Shown: piece after piece, positions 32,669 to 41,732 of the stretch
How the letters are laid out: each line of letters begins with the position of its first letter
How positions within the stretch are numbered: the first letter of the stretch is position 1
From: an uncultured Senegalimassilia sp.
GTDB lineage: Bacteria; Actinomycetota; Coriobacteriia; Coriobacteriales; Eggerthellaceae
NCBI RefSeq assembly: GCF_934630535.1
Contig: NZ_CAKTVU010000011.1
Location: 1-64,000, forward strand
Reading direction: 5' to 3'
DNA: 64,000 nt
Notes under the pieces: model-generated
What the model saw: only the letters and a program-made list of their open reading frames with translations
What the model was told of the DNA's origin: nothing
The model's database searches: none
Made by a program: the position numbers and the translations under genes

Positions 32669-34822
32669 TTACTTTCCGCCGCCTGCAGCAGGACCGCCAG
32701 CCGCTGCCGGACCGCCCGTGCCCATGCCGCCGGCTCCATCCATGCCGCCAACGCCCGCAGACGCCGTGCAGCTGGCCGTGATCGCGGTTTCGCTGCCGCC
32801 GCTCACCGTGCCGGAATCCGTGTAGCCGTCGGTGTTGGCGTTCGCCACTTCACCGCCGATGACCAGGGTGTATTCGCCGCCTTCAGCAAAAGCCGGGCTC
32901 GACGCCAGCACCATGCCGAAGCGCTTGGTGGCCGTGAACGACGCCACCACGTTGCCGCTGCCGTCGACCACGCATACGCTCTGGCCGGCCTCGCCGCTTG
33001 CCGAGGCCATGGCGAAGGCCTGCGTGCCGCTGGTGAAGTTTTGCGCCATGCCCGTGGAACCCACCATGAGCACGGTGCCGCCAGCGACGGTCGCGCTGCC
33101 GTCGTAGTCGAACGCGCCGTCGCCGTCGCTGGTGGGCCCGGAGACCAGCAGCACACCGCCCGTCACCTCGACGTTGCCGTTGCTGTCGATGGCATCGCCG
33201 ACGGAATCCACCACCAAGTAGCCGCCGTTGATCTGGATGAGACAGTCGTCATCGGCCTGGCCCATGCCGCCGCCTGCCGCGGGGCCTCCGCCCTGCTGGC
33301 CGGGATCGGCGGCACCGCCCGCATTATCGCCGGCCGGCAGCTCGGGCGCGCTTCCGCCCTGCTGAGCACCAGCAGCATCAGGGGCTTGAGCGCCTTGCTG
33401 CACGCCCACAGCTTCCGGGGCCTGCCCACCCTGCGGGGCACCTGCGGGAGCCTGGCCGCCGGCGTTCGGAGCCGCTGCCCCATCGCCCTGGCCGGGCGCA
33501 CCGGGCGTGCCGCCGTTGGGCAGCGTGCTGCTGACCGTATCGGCATCCGCGTCGTCGGACAGGTCGGCGGCGCTGGCGTTCACGCCGTCATCGCTTGCCA
33601 CGATGTGCGTGTCGCCGCCGTTGACGTAGATCTTCTCCGCTTCGTAGCCCTCATAACAGCTGGTCACGTTCACGGTTCCGTCGTCCACGGTCAGCTTCGT
33701 CTCCGCATGGAACGCGTCGTCGCCGGCGCTCACCTCTATCGCGGAGCCCAGCAGATGCATCTCCAAATCGGAATGGAACGCGTCATCGTTGGCCGCCACC
33801 GTCAGCGAGCCGCCCGCAAGACGGACGAGCGTCTTGCCCTGCACCGCATCGTCGCCCGCCTGGATGGCGAACGTGCCGCCGTCGATGCTCACGAAGCCCT
33901 TCGTCGGCTTGTCGTCCTTGTTCGACTTGATGCCGTCGCCGCCGGCTTCGATGACGAAGATGCCATCGCGGATCTTCACGCAATCGCGACCGCGCAAGCC
34001 GTCTTCCACAGCGCTGATGTTGTACGTTCCCGATACAACTACCAGATCGTCCTTCGAGCACACCGCGTGGCGATACGCGCTCGTCACGTTCAGCGTCCCG
34101 GACCCGTTCAGCGTCAGGTCGCAGCGGCTGAACAGCGTGGCATACGGCTCATCGGAATCATCTTCCAGCGCATACGACGACCCATCGGACAGGCTGTTCT
34201 CCGTCCCTGCGTCCAAGGTGACGAAGCACTTATCCGCGTTGCGCACGTAGATCGCCGAGCCGTCCTCGTTATGAATGGTCGCGCCCGTCAACACCAGCTG
34301 CACCTTGTCATCGTCGCCGGCGTCGACCAGCAGCTGCCCGTCGGTCAGCTCGCCCGACACCACGTACGTGCCCGCCGACGAGATGACCACGCCGTCGGCG
34401 GACGCCTGGGCGCCCGTCCCCTGCACGCTGGCCGAATCGCCGGACAGCGTGATGACGGTCGCCGACGACGCGTCATAGGAAGCGTCCAGGTCGCGCTTGG
34501 AATAGTCCAGGTCAAGGGCGCTTTCATCGAACACCGCGGCAACCTCCTCGAACGACGCGTAATCCGCGTCGGAAGCGCTTGCCGCAGCAGCCTGCTCGGA
34601 CGCAGCCGAGTTTTCCGCATCCGTCGAAACCGCCGCGCAGCCTTCCATCGCAATCGCGCCGCTCGAGGCCAGCAAGGCGATCGCGCCGCACGCCAGGCGC
34701 GTCAGCCCGCGCACGTTGGTACGCTCCGGCACCGATGATCCACCCACCGCCGGCGCAGCGCCGCAGCCCTGTTCCTCGTCTTCGCGCGCCGCCAGGGCGC
34801 GTCGGTTCGCAAACCAGCCCAT
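32669..34822 (-). CDS. Exported Cthe_2159-like carbohydrate-binding beta-helix protein
   Basis: 717 residues. A cytoplasmic leader, a hydrophobic segment and a lipobox-like AMEGC lie near residues 45-63. A long region of parallel beta-helix repeats follows (VVISSAGTYVVSGELTDGQL, GDDAVQGKT, NDDAFHSD, GDDAFHAE, SDDGVNAS), the acidic DDAFH/DDGV pattern of the calcium-dependent Cthe_2159 family. A Gly/Pro/Ala/Gln insertion (about 425-515) interrupts it before the last repeats (NGGYLVVDSVGDAIDSNGNV). The C-terminus is Gly/Ala-rich. The ATG directly follows the DUF4956 stop, with AGGAGGTGC inside that gene. Encoded with VTC and DUF4956 proteins; polysaccharide or surface-polymer binding is inferred. 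Confidence 0.82.
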   Translation of the reverse strand: MGWFANRRALAAREDEEQGCGAAPAVGGSSVPERTNVRGLTRLACGAIALLASSGAIAMEGCAAVSTDAENSAASEQAAAASASDADYASFEEVAAVFDESALDLDYSKRDLDASYDASSATVITLSGDSASVQGTGAQASADGVVISSAGTYVVSGELTDGQLLVDAGDDDKVQLVLTGATIHNEDGSAIYVRNADKCFVTLDAGTENSLSDGSSYALEDDSDEPYATLFSRCDLTLNGSGTLNVTSAYRHAVCSKDDLVVVSGTYNISAVEDGLRGRDCVKIRDGIFVIEAGGDGIKSNKDDKPTKGFVSIDGGTFAIQAGDDAVQGKTLVRLAGGSLTVAANDDAFHSDLEMHLLGSAIEVSAGDDAFHAETKLTVDDGTVNVTSCYEGYEAEKIYVNGGDTHIVASDDGVNASAADLSDDADADTVSSTLPNGGTPGAPGQGDGAAAPNAGGQAPAGAPQGGQAPEAVGVQQGAQAPDAAGAQQGGSAPELPAGDNAGGAADPGQQGGGPAAGGGMGQADDDCLIQINGGYLVVDSVGDAIDSNGNVEVTGGVLLVSGPTSDGDGAFDYDGSATVAGGTVLMVGSTGMAQNFTSGTQAFAMASASGEAGQSVCVVDGSGNVVASFTATKRFGMVLASSPAFAEGGEYTLVIGGEVANANTDGYTDSGTVSGGSETAITASCTASAGVGGMDGAGGMGTGGPAAAGGPAAGGGK

Positions 34823-35527
34823 TTAGAGCACCTCCTTGGAAATCTGCGCGTTGCTCAGGCTGACCTTCAGGTTCCCGTTCAGGCAGCGCACCTCGTCCAT
34901 CAGGCGTTTCTCGACCCCGGGCTGCGCCAGGCGCACCCGATACTCAAGCTGGTACAAACTGCCCATGTTCGTGGTGCAAACCTCGGTCAGCTCATGCTCG
35001 GCGGTATAGCGCGCCAGCACGGCGTCGAACATCCCGTCGAACTCCAGGTCCTCAGGCACCGTCACGCGGAGCATCTTCTCCGGCTGCTGCGGCCGTCCGA
35101 ACGGCGACAGCACATACACCACGTTCACCACGCCCACGATGAACGTGAACAGCACGGCCAGCGCGATGAACCCCATGCCCGTGGCCAAGCCGATGGCCAT
35201 GGCAAGGAACACGCTGCCGATATCCTTCGCGCTGCCCGGGATGCTGCGGAAACGCACCAGGTTGAACACGCCCATGACGGCGATGCCCGCGCCAAGGTTG
35301 CCGTTGACCAGGGTGATCACCATCTGCACGATCAGCGGCAGCAGCGCCAGGGTCACCACGAAGTTCTTCGAATACTTGTGGCGGAACATGTAGATGCAGG
35401 CCACGGCCGCGCCGAGCACGATGGACGCGGCGCAGCACATCAGGAACTGCACGGTGGACACGCTTGCCACCAGGGAATCGGTCGTTCCGAAGACCGAGGA
35501 GAGTGCGGAATCAAGCACAACGATCAT
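34823..35527 (-). CDS. DUF4956 membrane protein
   Basis: 234 residues. About four TM helices lie in the first 135 residues (VQFLMCCAASIVLGAAVACIY, FVVTLALLPLIVQMVITLVN, SVFLAMAIGLATGMGFIALA and a following helix), with the family hallmark VFNLVRFRSIPGSAKDIG between helices. A cytoplasmic C-terminal alpha/beta domain of about 90 residues follows. It is usually encoded beside VTC polyphosphate polymerases. It overlaps the VTC gene by 17 bases. Function is unknown; a channel or assembly role for the polymer is a guess. Confidence 0.9.
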   Translation of the reverse strand: MIVVLDSALSSVFGTTDSLVASVSTVQFLMCCAASIVLGAAVACIYMFRHKYSKNFVVTLALLPLIVQMVITLVNGNLGAGIAVMGVFNLVRFRSIPGSAKDIGSVFLAMAIGLATGMGFIALAVLFTFIVGVVNVVYVLSPFGRPQQPEKMLRVTVPEDLEFDGMFDAVLARYTAEHELTEVCTTNMGSLYQLEYRVRLAQPGVEKRLMDEVRCLNGNLKVSLSNAQISKEVL

Positions 35528-36344
35528 CCTTTCGGGAGGTCAGGGACGGGAAAGCGCCGCGAGCAAAACGGACGCCGGCAAGACGCTCGCATTCCTGGTA
35601 GGCGGCTCCGTACTTGCTGAACGACGACGGGTACGCCTGGCACCCGCCGAGCACCTCGACCAGCCAGGACGGATAAGCGCCGGCGGTCTTCACCTCCATG
35701 ATCGTCTCGCCCAAGCTCAGAAGCGGATGGAAGGTGCTGCCCGCCTCGCGCTCGCCCGCCAACACGTCGCGATACGCGACGCCCGAGTCGAACGTGATGC
35801 GCAGCTCATCGGCGTCGGCACCCGGCACCGGGGCGTACGCCGTGCGCTCGCACACGATGTACATGGAAGGCCGCAGATTGCGATAACGCTCTGTGAACGC
35901 ATCGATCTCGCGAGCGATCTGGATGCTGTGCAGCGTGAGCGCCTCTTCCTGTTGCAGCTGGTCGGACAGCGGATTCTGCACGCAGGCGTTCTCGTAGGGC
36001 ACGCGCCCCATCAGGTACGCGTACGCCGCCGTCAGCGAGCATCCCACGCGACGCTTGTACACGATGCCGTCGTACTTCTTCTTGATTTCCACATACACGC
36101 GCTCGCCCGAAGTCGGCGTCCCGTACCAGCGCACGCGCAGCTTCTCCTTGTACAGGGGTTTTTCCAGGCTGCGCGCGATTAGGTCGCGCGTCGGCGTGTC
36201 GAAGTACAGGCTGGTGATGCGCGTGCGGCCGTACTCGTCGGCGGCCATGCGCCCCGCCAGCGCATCGAGCACTTCGCGATGCTGCTTCGCGTTTAAGCGG
36301 TATTTGACCTCTTTGCGTTCAAAGGTGTCGGTGAATGAAGCCAT
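35511..36344 (-). CDS. VTC-domain polyphosphate polymerase
   Basis: 277 residues. The VTC tunnel-fold signature is clear: RKEVKYRL, RITSLYFDTP, YKEKLRVRWYG, VYVEIKKKYDGIVYKRR, the ERTAY strand, RITFDSGVAYR and IMEVKTAG. The basic residues and glutamates that line the polyphosphate/ATP tunnel in Vtc4 are present. It would polymerise ATP gamma-phosphate at the cytoplasmic face of the membrane. TGGGAGGAAACG precedes the ATG at 36344. First gene of a three-gene operon (VTC, DUF4956, Cthe_2159-like); the CotH-like protein often found with it is absent. Confidence 0.92.
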   Translation of the reverse strand: MASFTDTFERKEVKYRLNAKQHREVLDALAGRMAADEYGRTRITSLYFDTPTRDLIARSLEKPLYKEKLRVRWYGTPTSGERVYVEIKKKYDGIVYKRRVGCSLTAAYAYLMGRVPYENACVQNPLSDQLQQEEALTLHSIQIAREIDAFTERYRNLRPSMYIVCERTAYAPVPGADADELRITFDSGVAYRDVLAGEREAGSTFHPLLSLGETIMEVKTAGAYPSWLVEVLGGCQAYPSSFSKYGAAYQECERLAGVRFARGAFPSLTSRKDDRCA

Positions 36345-36470
36345 CGTTTCCTCCCAAGGGCCCACGGCCCAGGCTCGGGGAACATTTCGAGGCTAGATAC
36401 TACGAACACACCCTTAAAGTTGACTGAAACCTTACATTCGGTGCTACCTGCAAAGCGGCGCCGGAAACAC

Positions 36471-36495
36471 GAAAGCCCGCCGGCGGCGGGCTTTC
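36471..36495 (-). terminator. menG terminator
   Basis: GAAAGCCCGCC-GGC-GGCGGGCTTTC, 34 bases past the menG stop. The stem contains the T-run for the minus strand, and the hairpin lies just upstream of the VTC operon. Confidence 0.75.
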
Positions 36496-36528
36496 GAGCG
36501 TTGCGGTCGCAATCTTCCGGGATCGGCG

Positions 36529-37272
36529 TTATTCGGGCTTCTTCGCCACGTGGACTGAGGCGATGCCGCCGGTGTAGTTCTTCCAGGTGACGTCCGTGAA
36601 GCCGGCGTCCTCCATCATGCGGGCCAGGCCCTGCTGGTTGGGGAACGCCTTGATGGACTTCGACAGGTACACGAAGCCGTCGCGATCGCCCGTGATCAGG
36701 CCGCCCCAGAACGGGATGAGGTGCTTCAAGTAGAAGTTGTACAGCGCGCGCCAAACAGCATTGGGCGGGGTACTGAACTCAAGGCACACCAGGCTGCCGC
36801 CGGGCTTGAGCACGCGATACATCTCCGACAGCGCAAGCGGGCGATCGGGCATGTTGCGGATGCCGTAAGCCATGGTGATGGCGTCGTAGCTGGCGTCGGC
36901 GTAAGGGATGTCCTGCGCGTCCACCACCTCGAAGTCCACCGGCACGCCGTCGGCCGCGCCGTCGGCGTAATGCGCGCGGGCCACGTCGAGCATCTCGTTC
37001 ACCAGGTCGGTGCACTGGATATGGCGCGGGTGCTTGGCGCGCGCCACGGTGAAGCTGACGTCGCCCGTTCCGCCCGCAATGTCCAGCACATCATCGTTTG
37101 CGCTGATGGGAGCCTGCTTCATCATGCCCGCCAGCCACATTTTGTATGCGCCGAAGCTGGAGATGGCGTTGAAACGCTCGTACTTCTTCGCGATGGCGGA
37201 GAAGATGTCCTTCACGCGTTCGGACGAGATCTCTGCCGGCGCTTCCTTGCCGGTGGCGGTATCGATGGCCAT
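36529..37272 (-). CDS. menG: Demethylmenaquinone methyltransferase
   Basis: 247 residues of the UbiE/MenG family, which methylates demethylmenaquinone using SAM in the last step of menaquinone synthesis. Motifs are VKDIFSAIAKKYERFNAISSFG, the SAM loop VLDIAGGTGDVSF, YGIRNMPD and LKPGGSLVCLEFS. AAGGAG lies ten bases upstream of the ATG at 37272. Menaquinone would feed the cytochrome/flavoprotein and polyferredoxin systems of this window. ubiE is an alternative symbol; ubiquinone is not expected in this lineage. Confidence 0.95.
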   Translation of the reverse strand: MAIDTATGKEAPAEISSERVKDIFSAIAKKYERFNAISSFGAYKMWLAGMMKQAPISANDDVLDIAGGTGDVSFTVARAKHPRHIQCTDLVNEMLDVARAHYADGAADGVPVDFEVVDAQDIPYADASYDAITMAYGIRNMPDRPLALSEMYRVLKPGGSLVCLEFSTPPNAVWRALYNFYLKHLIPFWGGLITGDRDGFVYLSKSIKAFPNQQGLARMMEDAGFTDVTWKNYTGGIASVHVAKKPE

Positions 37273-37427
37273 GCGGTGCTGCTCCTTGCGTATCGTGCGC
37301 GCCCGGCGAACCCGGACGCGTTTCATCAAGCTGGCCCTGAGCGGGCCGTTCGTTCAGCATTCCAGTATAGCCGTTCGCGCAGCCGCGCCGCGCGTTCGGC
37401 ATGAAGCGAACACGCAAGCTGCGGTTG

Positions 37428-40007
37428 TTAGTACTCCTGTTCCAGGTCCGCGTGGGCCTGCGCGTCGGTTTCAAGACCGTAGAACTTCCCTTGGCGGAAG
37501 CGGTCGAGCGCCACCAGGGCGATCATGCCGGCGTTGTCGCCGCAAGCGGAAAGCGGAGGCATGACCAGGCGCACGCGCATCTTCTTGCACAGCTTCTCGT
37601 ACGCCGCGCGCAGCACGGGGTTCGCCGCCACGCCGCCGCCCAGGCAGAACGTGGGAGCGTCCGTTTCGCGCAGCGCCATCTCGGCCTTCTTCACCTGCAC
37701 GTCCACCACGGCGGCCTCGAAGCTGGCGCAGATGTCCGGCACGTTGAGCTCGCGGCCCGCGGCGCGCTCGTTGTTGATGTAGGTGACCACGGCGGTTTTC
37801 AGCCCTGAAAGGCTGAAGCGCATGTCGCCCGAATGCATCATGGCGCGCGGGAACTCGATGGCCTTCGGGTTGCCCTTGGCACCCTGCGCCGACACCACGG
37901 GGCCGCCCGGGTAACCCAAGCCGAGCGCCTTGGCAACCTTGTCGAACGCCTCGCCCACCGCGTCGTCGATGGTGGCGCCCAGCACGCGGTAATCGCCCCA
38001 GCCGCGCATGTGCACGAGCATGGTGTTCCCGCCGCTGACCAGGGAAACCACCGCCGGAGGGGCGAAATCGGGCGCGCCGATCTTGTTGGCGTACATATGG
38101 CCCTCAAGGTGGTTCACACCCACCAGCGGCTTGTCGGCGGCCCAGGCAGCGCCCTTGGCGAACGCCACGCCCACCACCAGCGCACCCACCAGGCCCGGCG
38201 CGTACGTGACGCCCACGCCGTCAAGGTCAGCCCAGGTCAGACGCTCCATACCAAGGCGCTGCGCCGCAACGTCCAGGCATTCGTCGCACACGCCGCAGAT
38301 GGCCTCGATATGCTTGCGGCTGGCGATCTCGGGAACCACGCCGCCGAAGCGGGAGTGGAAGTCGATCTGGCTTGCCACCACGTCGGAAAGCAGGTTGCCC
38401 TCGCCGTCGACGATGGCCGCTGCCGTCTCGTCGCAGGAGCTTTCGATAGCCAGGATGAGCGGGCGCTCGAGCTGCGCGGCGGGCTGAGCGGCCTTCTGCG
38501 CATCGTGAGCCTCGTCCACGCGAAGCGTCATGCCGGCGACGTCGACCGGGGATTCCTGGATTCCGGCATCCTCGGTGACGGCGCGCAGCGCCTTCGCGTC
38601 GGCGGCGCCGCCAACGGCCGAGGAACCGATAACGCCCTGCAGCGGGCCCTCCATGATGACGGCGTCCTCGCGATCGGAGTAGTAATGCGGGCGCTTGCCG
38701 ATGGAATGCATCCCGAGCGATTCGTAGAACGCCTGCGCGCCGGCGTTGGAAGCGCGAACCTCGAGCGAGCACGTGGTGGCGCCCAGGTCGCGAGCGTCGG
38801 AGGCCACGCGGGAAATGAGCTGGCGCGCGATGCCGCGGCGGCGCCACGCCGGATCGGTGCCGATCTTGAGAATCTGCACCTGCCCGTCGATCACCATGCC
38901 GCCGGCATAGCCGACCAGCACGGTTCCTCGCACGGGAGAGGCGCCGCCCTCGGAACCTGCGGAACCCGCATCGGGGCCTTCCCCGCTTGCATACGCCGCC
39001 CACCAGGTGCGGTCGGCGCGCGGAAGCTCATCGGCCACCAGCGCGGCATTCCATGCGTCCGAGCCCATGACCTGGGATTCCATGGCCGCAACATCTTCGG
39101 CGTGCGCAGCGTCGAGCGGCTTGTACGTGATGCCGTGCTCGTCGGGGCGGGCGTTGAGCACCGCCGTGTCGTGCATGGTGGCGCGCTGGTCGCGGCGCGG
39201 CGCGGCGTCCTGCACGCCGGTAGCAAGGTTTTTCGGGTCGTTCTTCGCCAGGCGGATGCGCTCGTTCTCCTCGGCGTCGGACAGGCGCGTGTACACCGGC
39301 AGCAAGAACGCCGGGTTGTGACGCTGTGCGTCCAGCGGATCGGCCGCGCCCGTGCGCCACGCGTCCTGCAGCGCCAGCAAAAGCCCGCGGCCCGTGGGCG
39401 CCCACAGCTCCTCGGGCAGCAGCGTGCCCGCGGGGGCGAACAGCTCCGCGTACTTCGCAAGCCCGTCGCCCGTCAGCTGCAACGCGTCGGCCGCAGCGCC
39501 GGAAGATGCTTCGCCGGCCAATTCCTGGGCTGCCACCTGGGCTTTCACCACGCGGTCCGCCTCAAGGCGGCACACGCCCGCATCATCGAGCGCATAGCGG
39601 ACGGGATAGACCTCCTTGCGCATGGCGTCGGCGACCACGGCCAAGCGGCCGCGCACGCCCGAGGCCCACGCATGCCAGGCCACCACATCAAGAGACGACA
39701 CGCCCACCAGCGCGGCGCCGAGCGCCTGCGCCGCGCCCTTGGCCGTTGCCATGGCGATGCGCACGCCCGTGAACGACCCCGGGCCGCGGCCGACGCACAC
39801 GCACGCCAGCTGGCCGCGCTCCACGCCGGCCTCGCGCAGCAAGGCGTCCACCCGCACGAGCAGCTGCGTGTTCGACGCGCGATGCGCCGCCACCTCCACC
39901 GCGGCCACCGGCTCCACCGCGCATGCCGCGGCGTTCAAACGGCCCAGCCCGATGGAGATCACCTCGTTCGCCGTATCGAACGCCAACGCATATGCGGTTT
40001 CAGGCAC
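37428..40007 (-). CDS. tsaD: TsaB-RimI-TsaD fusion (t6A synthesis and N-acetyltransferase)
   Basis: 859 residues combining three proteins. Residues 1-250 are TsaB (ALAFDTANEVISIGL, CVGRGPGSFTGVRIA, PVYTR). Residues 290-460 are a RimI-type GNAT (YKPLDAAHAEDVAAME, ILKIGTDPAWRRRGIARQLI, LEVRASNAGAQAFYESLGM). Residues 515-859 are TsaD/Kae1 (LAIESSCDETAAAIVD, metal-binding HIEAI and NHLEGH, SLVSGGNTML, CLGGGVAANPVLRAAY). TsaB and TsaD make the t6A37 modification of ANN-decoding tRNAs; RimI acetylates the ribosomal protein S18 N-terminus. The start is GTG at 40007 with GGGGAG four bases away. tsaE lies just upstream on the same strand. All three catalytic cores look intact. Confidence 0.95.
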   Translation of the reverse strand: MPETAYALAFDTANEVISIGLGRLNAAACAVEPVAAVEVAAHRASNTQLLVRVDALLREAGVERGQLACVCVGRGPGSFTGVRIAMATAKGAAQALGAALVGVSSLDVVAWHAWASGVRGRLAVVADAMRKEVYPVRYALDDAGVCRLEADRVVKAQVAAQELAGEASSGAAADALQLTGDGLAKYAELFAPAGTLLPEELWAPTGRGLLLALQDAWRTGAADPLDAQRHNPAFLLPVYTRLSDAEENERIRLAKNDPKNLATGVQDAAPRRDQRATMHDTAVLNARPDEHGITYKPLDAAHAEDVAAMESQVMGSDAWNAALVADELPRADRTWWAAYASGEGPDAGSAGSEGGASPVRGTVLVGYAGGMVIDGQVQILKIGTDPAWRRRGIARQLISRVASDARDLGATTCSLEVRASNAGAQAFYESLGMHSIGKRPHYYSDREDAVIMEGPLQGVIGSSAVGGAADAKALRAVTEDAGIQESPVDVAGMTLRVDEAHDAQKAAQPAAQLERPLILAIESSCDETAAAIVDGEGNLLSDVVASQIDFHSRFGGVVPEIASRKHIEAICGVCDECLDVAAQRLGMERLTWADLDGVGVTYAPGLVGALVVGVAFAKGAAWAADKPLVGVNHLEGHMYANKIGAPDFAPPAVVSLVSGGNTMLVHMRGWGDYRVLGATIDDAVGEAFDKVAKALGLGYPGGPVVSAQGAKGNPKAIEFPRAMMHSGDMRFSLSGLKTAVVTYINNERAAGRELNVPDICASFEAAVVDVQVKKAEMALRETDAPTFCLGGGVAANPVLRAAYEKLCKKMRVRLVMPPLSACGDNAGMIALVALDRFRQGKFYGLETDAQAHADLEQEY

Positions 40008-40114
40008 AGTGCTCCCCTTGCTTTCGAATATGGTTCCTATATGGCCGGTTTCGCCGCAAGACGCCGCTTGCCGTGCGGCGTCCATCGGGCCGCCTCAGGC
40101 GCGGCAGCGGACGA

Positions 40115-40729
40115 TTACATCGTTTCAGCAGGCGAAACGGCGGATTTGCCCTCCGCGACCTTAATCGGCGGGATAGAGCCCGTGTTCATAGGGGCGCCTC
40201 CCGGCACGATGAAGCCGCCGGCGCTGGCCGTGGTCTTCGACAGACGCGCCTTCGAGTCGTTGGCCCACACGGTGAGCAGCTGGCGGGCACGGTTTCCCAG
40301 CGCATGCGCAAGCACGCGACGGCCGCCGTCCTCCGCCACCAGGATACGAACCTCCAGGTAGCCGTACGGCAACGCGCCGGGGAACTTCTCGCCCCACTCG
40401 ATGAACGACACGCCGTCGGCGTCGATGGTGTCGTAATAGCCCGTGTCCTCGAGCTCATCCTGCTCGTCAAGGCGATACAGGTCGAAGTGGTACAACGGGA
40501 TACGCCCCTGGTGGTACTCCAGCAGGATGTTGAACGTAGGGCTGGTAACCTGGGCGGAAATGCCCAGGCCAGCGGCCACGCCTTGCACAAATTGGGTTTT
40601 GCCGGCGCCCAAATCGCCCGAAAGCACCACCACGTCGCCCGGATGCAGGTACGGAGCCAGCGTTTCCGCCAGCTGCTTCGTCGCCTCCGTGGACGCGGTT
40701 TTACGTGCGTATGTCAGTCCGTTAGCCAT
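40115..40729 (-). CDS. tsaE: tRNA t6A biosynthesis ATPase TsaE
   Basis: 204 residues. Walker A GDLGAGKTQF, then SPTFNILLEYHQGRIPLYHFDLYRL and SFIEWGEKFP, are diagnostic for YjeE/TsaE. It is the ATPase that recycles the TsaB-TsaD complex. A C-terminal extension of ~55 residues, ending SAVSPAETM, goes beyond the usual family length. The ATG at 40729 has no Shine-Dalgarno site; TATGAT lies ten bases before it, so the leader may be very short. It is 107 bases upstream of the TsaB-RimI-TsaD fusion. Confidence 0.95.
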   Translation of the reverse strand: MANGLTYARKTASTEATKQLAETLAPYLHPGDVVVLSGDLGAGKTQFVQGVAAGLGISAQVTSPTFNILLEYHQGRIPLYHFDLYRLDEQDELEDTGYYDTIDADGVSFIEWGEKFPGALPYGYLEVRILVAEDGGRRVLAHALGNRARQLLTVWANDSKARLSKTTASAGGFIVPGGAPMNTGSIPPIKVAEGKSAVSPAETM

Positions 40730-40829
40730 AATGCAGCACATCATACGCCAATAGGCGGCAACATGCATCCCGCGCACGAAAACGGCGGATAAGCAGGGGA
40801 AAACGCCCGCCGCAAGGGCGGGCGCTCGG

Positions 40830-41696
40830 CTAGCCTTTCAGGCTTTCCTTCAGCTGGGCCTCGGCGGCGGCCACGGTATGCTGCATGGTCATGCTGGTGG
40901 TGACGGTGCCCACGCCGCCGGGAACCGGGGTGATGGCGTCCACGATGGGCTCCACCTCGTCGAAGTCCACGTCGCCGCACAGCTTGCCGTGCACGTCGAA
41001 GTTGATGCCCACGTCTAGCACCGTCTGACCCGGGCGGAAGTACTCGCGGCCGTACGCGCGGGCGCGGCCCGTGGCGCAGATGACGATATCGGCCGAGCGG
41101 CTGATCTCCTGCAGGTTCTCGGTGCGGCTATGGCAGATGGTGACGCTGGCGTTGCGGCGCAGCAGCATCATGGAAACGGGCTTGCCGACCACCAGGCTGC
41201 GGCCGATGACCACCACGTGCTTGCCGGCGATGGGCACCTTGTAGTGCTCCAAGATGGCGACGCACGCCGCCGCGGTGCAAGGGGGGAAGCCGTCCGGCGC
41301 ATCGGTGAACACCGCCGCAAGCGATGCCAGCGAGATGCCGTCGACGTCCTTCGCCGCGGACAGCGTGTTGCACATGGCCTTCTCGTCCATGAACGTGGGC
41401 AGGGGACGGAACATCAAGCAGCCGTGCACCGTCTTGTCATAGTTGATGGATTGCAGCGTGGCCTTGAGCGCGGCCTCGGGCGCGAACTCGTCGAGCACGT
41501 AGGGCTTGGTGTGAATGCCCAGGCCAGCGGCTCGTTTGACCGCCGTGCGCTCGTACGAGAGGTCATCGGGACGCTGCCCCAGGCGCACCAGCGCCAGCGT
41601 GGGTTTCACGCCCTGCTCCTCGAGCGCAGCGATGCGCCCCCGCATATCCTCTGCCATGCGGTCGACGACCGGCTTGCCCTTCAACAACTCTGCCAC
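40830..41696 (-). CDS. folD: Methylenetetrahydrofolate dehydrogenase/cyclohydrolase
   Basis: 288 residues. It interconverts methylene-, methenyl- and 10-formyl-THF with NAD(P). YERTAVKRAAGLGI (Tyr/Lys active site; the usual YVRxK is altered to YERTAVK), the PCTAAACVAIL segment (usual PCTP), VIGRSLVVGKPVSMMLL (NADP loop) and the ITPVPGGVGTVTTSMTM signature are present. The start is GTG at 41696 with GGAG five bases upstream. It is grouped with fchA and fhs. Confidence 0.94.
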   Translation of the reverse strand: MAELLKGKPVVDRMAEDMRGRIAALEEQGVKPTLALVRLGQRPDDLSYERTAVKRAAGLGIHTKPYVLDEFAPEAALKATLQSINYDKTVHGCLMFRPLPTFMDEKAMCNTLSAAKDVDGISLASLAAVFTDAPDGFPPCTAAACVAILEHYKVPIAGKHVVVIGRSLVVGKPVSMMLLRRNASVTICHSRTENLQEISRSADIVICATGRARAYGREYFRPGQTVLDVGINFDVHGKLCGDVDFDEVEPIVDAITPVPGGVGTVTTSMTMQHTVAAAEAQLKESLKG

Positions 41697-41732
41697 GTTT
41701 TCTCCACCTTCATCTATCGGCCTGCAGGCCGT

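Noticed and set aside
37833..40361. Plus-strand open frame of over 800 codons opposite the Tsa fusion
   Set aside because: Antisense shadow; the minus-strand frame has three complete conserved domains.
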